Source: Gammaproteobacteria bacterium (lineage in GTDB: Bacteria > Pseudomonadota > Gammaproteobacteria > J113). From it: DNA of 6,509 nucleotides. A program made the translations under genes and the position numbers. Shown piece after piece: positions 1 to 6,449 of this stretch. Each line of letters begins with the position of its first letter. The first letter of the stretch is position 1. The notes under the pieces are model-generated. The model did not search any database. It saw only the letters and a list, made by a program, of their open reading frames with translations, and was not told the origin of the DNA. The stretch lies in contig RFJX01000181.1 of the NCBI GenBank assembly GCA_003694425.1, forward strand, positions 1-6,509, given 5' to 3'.

Positions 1-643
1 GCGCCTGGCCCGCGCCATCGAGCGGCGCATGAAGGTCAAGGTGATAGAACTCGACGGCGCGCGCGCGGACGCCATCGCCATGCAGCTCGATACGGCACTG
101 GTCCTCAACGGCGACTGCACCAGCGAGGACCTGCTGCGGGAGGAGGAGATCGACCAGATGGACGTCTTCTGCGCCGTCACCGATTCCGATGAGGCCAACA
201 TCATCTCCGCCATGCTGGCCCGGCGCCTCGGTGCCCGCAAGGTCATGGCCCTCATCAACCGTACCGCCTACGTCGAACTGGTGCAGGAGGCCGGCATCGA
301 CATCGCCATCTCCCCGCAGCAGGCCACCATCGGCAGCCTGCTGCGCCACATCCGCCGGGGAGACGTGGTGAATGTCCACTCCCTGCGCCACGGCAGTGTC
401 GAGGCGATGGAACTGGTGGTGCACGGGCGCCGCCCCGACTCCCGCCTGGTCGGGCACAGGGTGGAGGAACTGCCCCTGCCGCCCGGGACGATGATCGGCG
501 CCCTGGTGCGGGACGGAACGGTGCTGATCGCCCACCACGATACCGTGATCGAGGATGGCGACCACGTGGTCCTGCTGGTCACCGACCGGAGCCGGGTCAA
601 GGAGGTCGAGCGGCTGTTCCAGGTCGGCGTGCTGTTCATCTGA
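1..643 (+). CDS. trkA: Trk system potassium uptake regulator TrkA, C-terminal half (5' end cut by window)
   Basis: TrkA is the peripheral cytoplasmic NAD(H)-binding subunit that gates the TrkH potassium channel. The reading frame is open from base 2 (213 visible codons), so the ATG at 29 is internal and not the start; roughly 245 N-terminal residues are missing if the protein is the usual ~458 aa. What remains is the second Rossmann-type RCK_N domain (visible residues about 1-115) and a TrkA_C domain (about 120-205). Recognisable stretches are VIELD, whose acidic residue ends the second strand and typically contacts the NAD ribose, GDCTSEDLL, AVTDSDEANIISAMLA, ISPQQATI, LPPGTMIGALVR and the ending VERLFQ, all closely matching E. 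coli TrkA. It stops three bases before trkH, so the two are almost certainly one transcript. Identification is firm; only the missing start is unknown. Confidence 0.96.
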   Translation, partial: RLARAIERRMKVKVIELDGARADAIAMQLDTALVLNGDCTSEDLLREEEIDQMDVFCAVTDSDEANIISAMLARRLGARKVMALINRTAYVELVQEAGIDIAISPQQATIGSLLRHIRRGDVVNVHSLRHGSVEAMELVVHGRRPDSRLVGHRVEELPLPPGTMIGALVRDGTVLIAHHDTVIEDGDHVVLLVTDRSRVKEVERLFQVGVLFI

Positions 644-646
644 GAC

Positions 647-2095
647 ATGCGCATCTCCACCATCCAGCAAGTACTCGGCCTGCTGCTGATGCTCTTCAGC
701 CTGGCGATGCTGCCGGCCTCGGCCATCGCCCTGTTCAGCAGGGATCAGACACTCGGGCCCTTCCTGCTCTCGTTCGGACTCATCCTGGGGATCGGCCTGT
801 TGCTGTGGTGGCCCGTGCGCCGGGCGCGCCTCGATCTGCGGCTGCGGGACGGCTTCGCCATCGTGGCGCTGTTCTGGATCGGGCTGGGCCTGACCGGCGC
901 GCTGCCGCTGATGCTCTCGCCCCGGCCCCATATGCCGCTCGCTGCGGCGGTATTCGAGTCGGTCTCCGCGCTGACCACCACCGGGGCGACGGTCCTCACC
1001 GTGATCGACGGCCTGCCCGCCTCCATCCTCTTCTACCGGGCCCAGCTCCAGTGGATGGGCGGGATGGGCATCATCGTCCTCGCGGTCGCGGTGCTGCCGA
1101 TGCTGGGGATCGGCGGCATGCAGCTGTACCGGGCGGAGACCCCGGGGCCGATGAAGGACACCAAGCTGACGCCCCGGCTGGCCGAGACCGCCAAGGCCCT
1201 GTGGCGGATCTATCTCCTGCTCACGCTGGCCTGCATCCTCGCCTACTGGGCCGGCGGGATGGGGCTGTTCGACGCCATCTGCCACGCCTTCACCACCGTC
1301 TCGACCGGTGGCATGTCCAACCACGAGGCCAGCTTCGCCTGGTTCGACAGCCCCCTGCTGGAGTCCATCGCCGTCCTGTTCATGTTCCTCGGCGGGGTCA
1401 ACTTCTCACTCCATTTCCTGGCCCTGCGCGGGGGCGGCATCGGCACTTACCGGCGGGACGCGGAATTCCGCGCCTACCTTGGGTTCTATGTTCTGGTCTT
1501 CCTCCTCGTGGCCTTCTACCTGACCGTGCTGCACGCCTACGAACCCCTCCTGGCCCTGCGCGAGAGCCTGTTCCAGGTCGTCTCCGTCGGTACCTCCACC
1601 GGCTTCACCACGGCCAATTTCGCCGAGTGGCCGGGCTTCGCCCCGGTCCTGCTCATCTTCATCAGCTTCGTCGGCGGCTGCGCCGGATCGACCGCCGGCG
1701 GGATGAAGATGATCCGGGTGCTGCTGCTCTATCTGCAGGGGAAACGCGAGGTGCTGAGGCTGATCCATCCGAACGCGGTGCTGCCGGTGAAACTGGGTGG
1801 AGAGGCCGTGCCGGGGCGGATCGTGGAGAGTGTCTGGGGCTTTTTCGCCGCCTACGTCGCCACCTTTGCCGTGGCCATGCTGGCGCTGATGGCACTGGGC
1901 GAGGACCAGGTCACCGCCTTCTCGGCGGTGGCCGCCTGCATCAACAACCTGGGCCCCGGTCTCGGACAGGTGAGTACCGACTTCCAGGCCATCCCGGACC
2001 CCGGCAAGTGGCTCCTGGCCCTGACGATGATCATGGGGCGGCTGGAGATCTTCACCCTCCTGGTACTGATCAGTCCGGCCTACTGGAGGAGCTAG
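647..2095 (+). CDS. trkH: Trk system potassium transporter TrkH
   Basis: TrkH is the inner-membrane pore subunit of the Trk potassium uptake system, working as a dimer on a TrkA ring. The protein has 482 residues, the normal family length (E. coli about 483). Four pore-loop/selectivity-filter segments are visible: TTTGA (110-114), TVSTGG (217-222), VGTSTG (314-319) and NNLGPG (433-438), each carrying the filter glycine. The intramembrane gating-loop segment [15 protein letters not shown] lies at 343-357, right after filter 3. Hydrophobic helices cover most of the chain and the C-terminus [15 protein letters not shown] (463-477) is typical of TrkH. The ATG at 647 follows the trkA stop by three bases and has only a weak upstream GAG, which suggests translational coupling to trkA. 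Nothing is truncated or mutated among the key residues. Confidence 0.97.
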   Translation: MRISTIQQVLGLLLMLFSLAMLPASAIALFSRDQTLGPFLLSFGLILGIGLLLWWPVRRARLDLRLRDGFAIVALFWIGLGLTGALPLMLSPRPHMPLAAAVFESVSALTTTGATVLTVIDGLPASILFYRAQLQWMGGMGIIVLAVAVLPMLGIGGMQLYRAETPGPMKDTKLTPRLAETAKALWRIYLLLTLACILAYWAGGMGLFDAICHAFTTVSTGGMSNHEASFAWFDSPLLESIAVLFMFLGGVNFSLHFLALRGGGIGTYRRDAEFRAYLGFYVLVFLLVAFYLTVLHAYEPLLALRESLFQVVSVGTSTGFTTANFAEWPGFAPVLLIFISFVGGCAGSTAGGMKMIRVLLLYLQGKREVLRLIHPNAVLPVKLGGEAVPGRIVESVWGFFAAYVATFAVAMLALMALGEDQVTAFSAVAACINNLGPGLGQVSTDFQAIPDPGKWLLALTMIMGRLEIFTLLVLISPAYWRS

Positions 2096-2096
2096 A

Positions 2097-2114
2097 GAGG
2101 CCCTGGTGGCCCTC
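2097..2114 (+). terminator. possible weak hairpin just after trkH
   Basis: Two bases past the trkH stop codon, GAGG/CCTC and CC/GG segments can fold into a short stem with one C-C mismatch around a TGGT loop. There is no T-run after it, so it is not a textbook intrinsic terminator. Termination may instead depend on Rho or on the larger heptad palindrome that follows. Confidence 0.25.
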
Positions 2115-2119
2115 CGGTA

Positions 2120-2161
2120 GTCAGTAATCAGTCATCAGTATTCAGTGATCAGTGGTCAGTA
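2120..2161 (+). repeat. degenerate heptanucleotide array, unit NTCAGTN, six copies
   Basis: Six contiguous 7-bp units share the core TCAGT with variable outer bases: GTCAGTA, ATCAGTC, ATCAGTA, TTCAGTG, ATCAGTG, GTCAGTA. The phase is uninterrupted. The array lies between the convergent trkH and DUF2782 genes. It is the left arm of an inverted arrangement with the array at 2197-2252, whose reverse complement is GTCAGTT repeated. Copies differ at the flanking positions but never in the core, which suggests an old array or selection for the core. Confidence 0.9.
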
Positions 2162-2196
2162 GCTTGACAGGCCGGGGAGGGTGATTACGCTCTTGT

Positions 2197-2252
2197 CTGA
2201 CAACTGACAACTGACAACTGACAACTGACAACTGACAACTGACAACTGACAA
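2197..2252 (-). repeat. perfect heptanucleotide array, unit CTGACAA, eight copies
   Basis: Eight identical tandem copies of CTGACAA (read on the plus strand) occupy 2197-2252 and end three bases before the DUF2782 stop codon. On the minus strand the unit reads GTCAGTT, matching the left array at 2120-2161 in up to six of seven positions per unit. A transcript from either side could fold into an imperfect stem of about 40 bp with a 35-base centre (2162-2196). The perfect identity of the copies suggests recent slippage expansion, so copy number may vary between strains. It resembles the heptanucleotide tandem repeats (STRR type) known from cyanobacteria, but the relationship is unproven. Confidence 0.93.
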
Positions 2253-2255
2253 CCC

Positions 2256-2603
2256 TCAATCCCACGACAGCAGCACCCACATCGGCACCACGGGGTCGGA
2301 GCGGATACCGGTCATGCGGGACTCGAGCTGGCCGTCACCATCGGTATCCATCAGGTAATAGGAGGGGCCGACGACGGGCGTCACCTTGATCATGTAGAGG
2401 TGGCCGTTGACCCGGTACTCCTCCACGGTCTCGCCCTCCCGCTCCTCGATGGTCACCTCGGGTTCCAGCGGTTCGCCGCTGATCACCGGCGGCGGTGGGG
2501 CCGGCGGCTCCACCTCGATCGCCTCTTCGGCCCGGAGGAAGGGCGATGAGAACCAGAGGCTCGCAGCCATCGACAGCAGTAGCGCGTTTCGTACAGGGGT
2601 CAC
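2256..2603 (-). CDS. DUF2782 family small exported protein
   Basis: This 115-residue protein has no known function. The GTG at 2603 was chosen because AAGGAG lies six bases upstream and the resulting N-terminus (MTPVRNALLLSMAAS, continuing hydrophobic to about residue 23) reads as a signal peptide with a likely signal peptidase I site at LRA-EE (23-27). A longer in-frame start at 2747 would overlap the LOG gene and hide this signal. After a proline-rich stretch (33-39) comes the conserved domain: VEEYRVNGHLYMIKVTP (60-76), YYLMDTDGDGQLE (82-94) and VVPMWVLLSW (105-114), which I recognise as DUF2782. DTDGDG resembles an EF-hand-like calcium loop. The gene lies 40 bases downstream of the LOG gene and probably shares its transcript. 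The mature protein is expected in the periplasm or at the membrane surface. Confidence 0.85.
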   Translation of the reverse strand: MTPVRNALLLSMAASLWFSSPFLRAEEAIEVEPPAPPPPVISGEPLEPEVTIEEREGETVEEYRVNGHLYMIKVTPVVGPSYYLMDTDGDGQLESRMTGIRSDPVVPMWVLLSWD

Positions 2604-2609
2604 CGGCGT

Positions 2610-2615
2610 CTCCTT
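2610..2615 (-). promoter_or_regulatory. Shine-Dalgarno AAGGAG for the DUF2782 gene
   Basis: AAGGAG on the minus strand is six bases from the GTG at 2603. It is the best ribosome binding site in the region and decides the start in favour of the 115-residue form. Confidence 0.8.
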
Positions 2616-2643
2616 GTTTCCCGCCCCGGGCGACGTTCCGGGG

Positions 2644-3363
2644 TCACAGTTGCAGCAGCTTCTCGCGCTCCTCGGCGGAGGGTTCGAAGTCTCTGGTCTC
2701 ATAGTAATCGAAGATAGCATCCACCACCTCGCGCGGATTGTCCACAACCTGCATCAGATCCAGGTCCTCGCGGTCGATGGTGCCTTCCTGGACCAGGGTC
2801 CCCGCGAACCACTCCAGCAGCCCCTTCCAGAAACCGCTTCCCACCAGGATGATGGGGATGCGGCGGCTCTTGCCGGTCTGCACCAGGGTCAGGATCTCGG
2901 CCAGTTCGTCCAGGGTGCCGAAGCCGCCCGGCAGTACCACATAGGCGCTGGCGTATTTCACGAACATCACCTTGCGGGAGAAAAAGTGGCGGAAATCGAG
3001 GGAGAGGTCCTGATAGGGGTTGTTCTCCTGCTCGTGCGGGAGCGAGATGTTCAGCCCCACGCTGGGCGAGCGGCCCGCATAGGCCCCCTTGTTGGCCGCC
3101 TCCATCACCCCGGGTCCGCCACCGCTGACTACCGAGAAGCCGGCGTCGGAGAGGCGCCGGGCCACACTCTCGGCCAGCCGGTACCAGGGGTGATCAGGGG
3201 GAAACCGGGCCGAGCCGAAGATGCTGACCGATGGCCGGATCTCCGCCAGGCGCTCGAATCCCTCCACGAACTCGGCCATGATCTGGAAGATCTTCCAGGA
3301 TTCCCGGGTCAGGGCGCTGTCGTTCTTCGGCTGCAGGGCGGGATGGGACGACTTTGGGTTCAT
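2644..3363 (-). CDS. LOG family protein (TIGR00730-type Rossmann fold, nucleoside 5'-monophosphate phosphoribohydrolase)
   Basis: LOG proteins hydrolyse the N-glycosidic bond of nucleoside 5'-monophosphates, releasing base and ribose 5-phosphate; some activate cytokinin nucleotides. They were long misnamed lysine decarboxylases. The 239-residue protein has FGSAR (49-53), GGGPGVMEA (81-89), SRK (129-131) and the signature PGGFGTLDE (145-153); Arg130 and Glu153 are the expected catalytic pair. An N-terminal helical region of about 44 residues (including ESWKIFQIMAEFVEGFERL) precedes the Rossmann fold, as in the longer proteobacterial members. The ATG at 3363 is preferred over an in-frame start at 3474, because the extra residues would be encoded by repeat DNA; the ribosome binding site is weak (GAAG). 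It is divergent from polA and lies upstream of the DUF2782 gene. The physiological substrate cannot be read from the sequence. Confidence 0.92.
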   Translation of the reverse strand: MNPKSSHPALQPKNDSALTRESWKIFQIMAEFVEGFERLAEIRPSVSIFGSARFPPDHPWYRLAESVARRLSDAGFSVVSGGGPGVMEAANKGAYAGRSPSVGLNISLPHEQENNPYQDLSLDFRHFFSRKVMFVKYASAYVVLPGGFGTLDELAEILTLVQTGKSRRIPIILVGSGFWKGLLEWFAGTLVQEGTIDREDLDLMQVVDNPREVVDAIFDYYETRDFEPSAEEREKLLQL

Positions 3364-3423
3364 AATGGTATCTTCGCTGTACGTGGTCCGGCGACTGGAG
3401 TGCCGTGGCCATTCTATAACACG
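3364..3423. promoter_or_regulatory. putative divergent promoter region for polA and the LOG gene
   Basis: This non-repetitive half of the 131-base spacer holds its only AT-rich patch, ATTCTATAAC at 3411-3420. It reads TATAAC (3415-3420) toward polA and TATAGA (3413-3418) toward the LOG gene, so overlapping divergent -10 elements are possible. No good -35 hexamer was found for either direction. If the polA start site is just downstream, its transcript would contain the entire heptad palindrome. This is inference from sequence resemblance only. Confidence 0.35.
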
Positions 3424-3493
3424 GGCTGTTGGCGATCGGCTGTCGGCTATCGGCGGCTGCTGGCCGACAGCCAATAGCCGACAGCCAATAGCC
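3424..3493. repeat. inverted heptanucleotide array (GGCTRTY / RAYAGCC) forming the polA leader
   Basis: The left arm has four heptamers, GGCTGTT, GGCGATC, GGCTGTC and GGCTATC (3424-3451). The right arm has GACAGCC and AATAGCC alternating twice (3466-3493). The centre adds GGC (3452-3454) pairing with GCC (3463-3465), leaving an 8-base loop. The two 31-base arms pair along their full length with a few mismatches and G-T pairs; the outermost heptamers GGCTGTT and AATAGCC pair at every position if one G-T is allowed. The right arm stops one base before the polA GTG, and its last heptamer contributes an in-frame TAG two codons upstream of that GTG. The design (7-bp period, opposing arms) is the same as in the trkH/DUF2782 spacer, with a different heptamer. 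Confidence 0.9.
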
Positions 3494-3494
3494 A

Positions 3495-6191
3495 GTGAAA
3501 ACCCTCCTCCTCATCGACGGTTCCTCCTATCTGTTCCGGGCCTTCCATGCCCTGCCGCCACTGACCACCTCGGACGGCCGGCCCACCGGCGCCATCCACG
3601 GGGTGCTGAACATGATCCGGAAGCTGCTGCGGGAATATCGCCCGGACTACGTGGCCGTGGTGTTCGACGCCCCGGGCAAGACCTTCCGCGACGAGATCTA
3701 CGAGGAATACAAGGCCAACCGGCCGCCGACACCGGAGGAGCTGAGTGCCCAGATAGAGCCCCTGCACGAGATCATCCGCGCCATGGGCCTGCCCCTGCTG
3801 ATGGTGGAGGGGGTCGAGGCGGACGACGTCATCGGCACCCTGGCGCGGCAGGCGGAGCAGGAGGGGATCCGCACCGTGATCTCGACCAGTGACAAGGACA
3901 TGGCGCAACTGGTGAACGATCACATCACCCTGGTCAACACCATGAGCAATACCGTCCTGGACCGGGAGGGGGTGGTGAAGAAGTTCGGCGTTGCCCCGGA
4001 ACAGATCATCGACTACCTGGCCCTGGTCGGGGACACCTCCGACAATATCCCCGGGATACCGAAGGTGGGACCCAAGACCGCCGCCAAGTGGCTGCAGCAG
4101 TACGGCAGCCTTGACGGGATCATCGCCCATGCCGACGAGATCAAGGGCAAGGTGGGAGAGAGCCTGCGCGCCTCGCTGGACCAGCTCGCCCTCTCGCGGG
4201 AACTGGCCACCATCCGCTGCGACGTGCCGCTCGAGGTGAAGCCCGGGGAGCTGGTGCCCGGCGAACCGGACCGGCAGCGGCTGATCGAACTCTACCGCGA
4301 CCTGCAGTTCCGCAGCTTCCTGGAGGAGTTGCTGCATCCGCCGGAGGAGGAGGAAGAGGGCACGGTCGAGGACGATGCCCCTCCGGTGGACTACGAGCTG
4401 GTTCTGGACCGCCTCGCCCTCGACCTCTGGCTGGAGAAGCTGCGGCAGGCGGAGCTGTTCGCCTTCGATACCGAGACCACCAGCCTGGACTACATGCAGG
4501 CCGAGCTGGTGGGGCTCTCGTTCGCCGTCGAGCCGGGTCACGCGGCCTACGTCCCGGTGGCGCACCGCTATCCCGGCGCACCGCGGCAGCTCTCCCGCGA
4601 GGAGGTGCTGGAGGCCATGCGCCCCCTGCTGGAGGACGAGGGCAGGGCCAAGATCGGCCACAACCTCAAGTACGACATGAGCGTCCTGGCCCGCCACGGG
4701 ATCGAGCTGCGCGGCATCGCCTGCGACACCATGCTGGAGTCCTATGTCGCCGACAGCACCGCCGCCCGCCACGACATGGATTCCCTGGTCCTGAAATACC
4801 TGGGCCTGCGCACCATCCATTACGAAGACGTGGCCGGCAAGGGGCGCAAGCAGTTGCGCTTCGACGAGGTGCCGCTGGAAGCGGCCGCTCCCTACGCCGC
4901 CGAGGATGCCGACATGGTCCTGCGCCTGCATGACCGCCTGATCCCGCAGGTGCGGGCGCTGCCCGGGGTGGAGGAGCTGCTGCTGGAGATCGAGGTGCCG
5001 CTGATCCCGGTGCTCTCACGCATGGAACGCAACGGGGTGATGGTGGATGCGCAGATGCTGGCCCGGCAGAGCGCCGAGCTGGCGCAGAAGATGGCCCGGC
5101 TCGAGGCCAAGGCCCACGAACTCGCCGGGCAACCCTTCAACCTGGGCAGCCCGAAACAGATCCAGGAGATCCTCTACGACAAGCTCGGCCTGCCGGTGCT
5201 GGCCAAGACCCCCAAGGGGCAGCCCTCCACCGCCGAATCGGTGCTGGCCGAGCTGGCGCTGGACTATCCGCTGCCGGCGGTGATCCTGGAGTACCGCTCG
5301 GTGAGCAAGCTCAAGTCGACCTACACCGACAAGCTGCCGGAGCAGATCGACCCCGATACCGGCCGGGTCCACACCTCCTTCCACCAGGCAGTAGCGGCCA
5401 CGGGCCGGCTCTCCTCGTCCGATCCCAATCTGCAGAACATCCCCATCCGGACCGAGGAGGGCAGGCGGATCCGCCAGGCCTTCATCGCCCCGTCCGGCTA
5501 CCGGCTGGTGGCGGCGGACTATTCCCAGATCGAGCTGCGGATCATGGCCCACCTCTCCGCGGACGAGGCCCTGCTGGAGGCCTTCTCCCGCGGTGAGGAC
5601 ATCCACCGTGCCACCGCCGCCCAGGTATTCGGGGTCGCTCCGGAGCAGGTGAGCGATGAGCAGCGGCGTGCCGCCAAGGCGATCAACTTCGGTCTCATCT
5701 ATGGCATGTCGGCCTTCGGCCTGGCGAAACAGCTCGGCATCGACCGTAGCGCGGCGCGGGAATATGTCGATGCCTACTTCGCCCGCTACCCCGGGGTGGC
5801 CGCCTACATGGACCGGATCAAGGCCCGTGCCCGCCTGCTGGGCTATGTCGAGACCCTGTTCCATCGCAGGCTCTACCTGCCCGAGATCGACTCACGCAAC
5901 GCCGCCCGCCGCCAGTACGCCGAACGCACCGCGATCAACGCCCCGATGCAGGGAACCGCCGCCGACATCATCAAGCGGGCCATGATCGCGGTCGATCGCT
6001 GGCTGCTGGAGTCCGGGGTCGATGCCCGGCTGATCCTGCAGGTCCACGACGAGCTGGTGCTGGAGGTGGCCGAAGGGGAGGTGGAGGAGGTCACCGCCAC
6101 CCTGCGCGAGTTGATGACCGGCGCCGCCGAACTGGCGGTACCGCTGGTGGTGGACATCGGCGTCGGCGGGAACTGGGACGAGGCGCACTGA
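3495..6191 (+). CDS. polA: DNA polymerase I (5'-3' exonuclease, 3'-5' proofreading and polymerase domains)
   Basis: The product fills gaps in repair and replaces Okazaki primers. At 898 residues it is close to E. coli PolA (928), the difference lying mostly in a few N-terminal residues and the inter-domain linker. The 5' nuclease domain (1 to about 280) keeps its metal ligands: D8, D58, E108, D110, D111, D133, D135, D180 and D183. An acidic linker (EEEEE, 284-288) follows. The proofreading domain is intact: D325 and E327 in DTET, D394 in HNLKYD, Y467 and D471 in YAAEDAD. Polymerase motifs are A (DYSQIELR, 675-682, D675/E680), B (R724, K728, F732, Y736) and C (VHDELV, 850-855, D852/E853). One oddity is TLFHRR at 787-792, where relatives usually have Gly before the Arg pair. 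The GTG at 3495 is the only possible full-length start, since an in-frame TAG lies at 3489-3491. No Shine-Dalgarno sequence precedes it; the leader is repeat DNA. Confidence 0.98.
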   Translation: MKTLLLIDGSSYLFRAFHALPPLTTSDGRPTGAIHGVLNMIRKLLREYRPDYVAVVFDAPGKTFRDEIYEEYKANRPPTPEELSAQIEPLHEIIRAMGLPLLMVEGVEADDVIGTLARQAEQEGIRTVISTSDKDMAQLVNDHITLVNTMSNTVLDREGVVKKFGVAPEQIIDYLALVGDTSDNIPGIPKVGPKTAAKWLQQYGSLDGIIAHADEIKGKVGESLRASLDQLALSRELATIRCDVPLEVKPGELVPGEPDRQRLIELYRDLQFRSFLEELLHPPEEEEEGTVEDDAPPVDYELVLDRLALDLWLEKLRQAELFAFDTETTSLDYMQAELVGLSFAVEPGHAAYVPVAHRYPGAPRQLSREEVLEAMRPLLEDEGRAKIGHNLKYDMSVLARHGIELRGIACDTMLESYVADSTAARHDMDSLVLKYLGLRTIHYEDVAGKGRKQLRFDEVPLEAAAPYAAEDADMVLRLHDRLIPQVRALPGVEELLLEIEVPLIPVLSRMERNGVMVDAQMLARQSAELAQKMARLEAKAHELAGQPFNLGSPKQIQEILYDKLGLPVLAKTPKGQPSTAESVLAELALDYPLPAVILEYRSVSKLKSTYTDKLPEQIDPDTGRVHTSFHQAVAATGRLSSSDPNLQNIPIRTEEGRRIRQAFIAPSGYRLVAADYSQIELRIMAHLSADEALLEAFSRGEDIHRATAAQVFGVAPEQVSDEQRRAAKAINFGLIYGMSAFGLAKQLGIDRSAAREYVDAYFARYPGVAAYMDRIKARARLLGYVETLFHRRLYLPEIDSRNAARRQYAERTAINAPMQGTAADIIKRAMIAVDRWLLESGVDARLILQVHDELVLEVAEGEVEEVTATLRELMTGAAELAVPLVVDIGVGGNWDEAH

Positions 6192-6240
6192 GCCTTCTTT
6201 CCGCCGTTCCGACGAAGATGGAGGCCGCAACTGCCCTATA

Positions 6241-6408
6241 CTAGGGATGCTCTGAACGAGTCATGGTACGCGCTCCAGCCGTTGGGATCCGCCATTTCTG
6301 CGTTGCAAGCCTTTGAAAAAGAATGCTATTCCATGCAGCTTGCGCCTTGAACTGGAAAATTCCACCGGACGTTCCCGTCGCACCTGACCTGCTATAGAGC
6401 ATCCCCAG
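6241..6408. repeat. palindromic MITE-like element with 13-bp terminal inverted repeats
   Basis: CTAGGGATGCTCT (6241-6253) and AGAGCATCCCCAG (6396-6408) are inverted copies with one mismatch. Inside lie nested inverted pairs: GCAAGC (6305-6310) with GCTTGC (6338-6343), and a central GAATGCTATTC (6321-6331) at the midpoint of the element. The remaining arm sequence is weakly complementary. No coding region of note and no clear target-site duplication was seen. The structure fits a non-autonomous mobile element or a dispersed intergenic palindrome; it could also act as a terminator between polA and the next gene. Confidence 0.7.
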
Positions 6409-6413
6409 GGCCC

Positions 6414-6431
6414 GTGTCCGCTTGCGGACGC
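6414..6431 (+). promoter_or_regulatory. GC-rich hairpin just upstream of the ATPase ribosome binding site
   Basis: GTCCGC (6416-6421) and GCGGAC (6424-6429) are perfectly complementary around TT, and the stem extends by one G-T and one G-C pair to 6414-6431. It ends two bases before AAGGAG. There is no T-run, so it is more likely a leader structure that affects translation or mRNA stability than a terminator. Confidence 0.5.
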
Positions 6432-6432
6432 T

Positions 6433-6438
6433 AAGGAG
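6433..6438 (+). promoter_or_regulatory. Shine-Dalgarno AAGGAG for the ATPase gene
   Basis: AAGGAG lies 11 bases before the TTG at 6450; an overlapping AGAAGG (6437-6442) gives a shorter spacing of seven. It supports the unusual TTG start. Confidence 0.6.
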
Positions 6439-6449
6439 AAGGCAGCACC

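Noticed and set aside
805..2127. Open frame of 440 codons on the plus strand inside trkH
   Set aside because: It is a shifted frame of trkH, rich in Arg, Pro and Gly with no membrane segments or known motif, while the trkH frame is fully intact.
2164..2188. Perfect TTGACA (2164-2169) between the heptad arrays as a promoter -35
   Set aside because: No acceptable -10 hexamer lies 16-18 bases downstream on the plus strand, and any transcript would run antisense into the DUF2782 gene.
2120..2252. CRISPR array
   Set aside because: The repeats are 7 bp and directly abutting, with no unique spacers, and no cas genes are present.
2604..2747. N-terminal extension of the DUF2782 protein from the ATG at 2747
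   Set aside because: It would overlap the end of the LOG gene and bury the signal peptide, and the extension does not look protein-like. The GTG at 2603 has a good Shine-Dalgarno sequence.
3364..3474. 37-residue N-terminal extension of the LOG protein from 3474
   Set aside because: It would be encoded by the heptad repeat and spacer, and the family domain begins well after the ATG at 3363.
2407..3477. Open frame of 356 codons on the plus strand opposite the LOG and DUF2782 genes
   Set aside because: It is antisense to two supported genes and its translation resembles no family.
3447..4931. Long open frame of 494 codons on the minus strand across polA
   Set aside because: It is antisense to a complete, motif-verified polA. 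High GC content makes long shadow frames common, and the translation shows no recognisable domain.
5016..5864. Open frame of 282 codons on the minus strand in polA
   Set aside because: It is a shadow of the polymerase domain and has no motif of its own.
6234..6246. TATACT (6237-6242) as a -10 for the ATPase gene, within the small palindrome CCCTATACTAGGG
   Set aside because: There is no -35-like hexamer at suitable spacing, and the start would be about 200 bases from the gene with the long palindrome in between. It may be chance or the edge of the repeat element.
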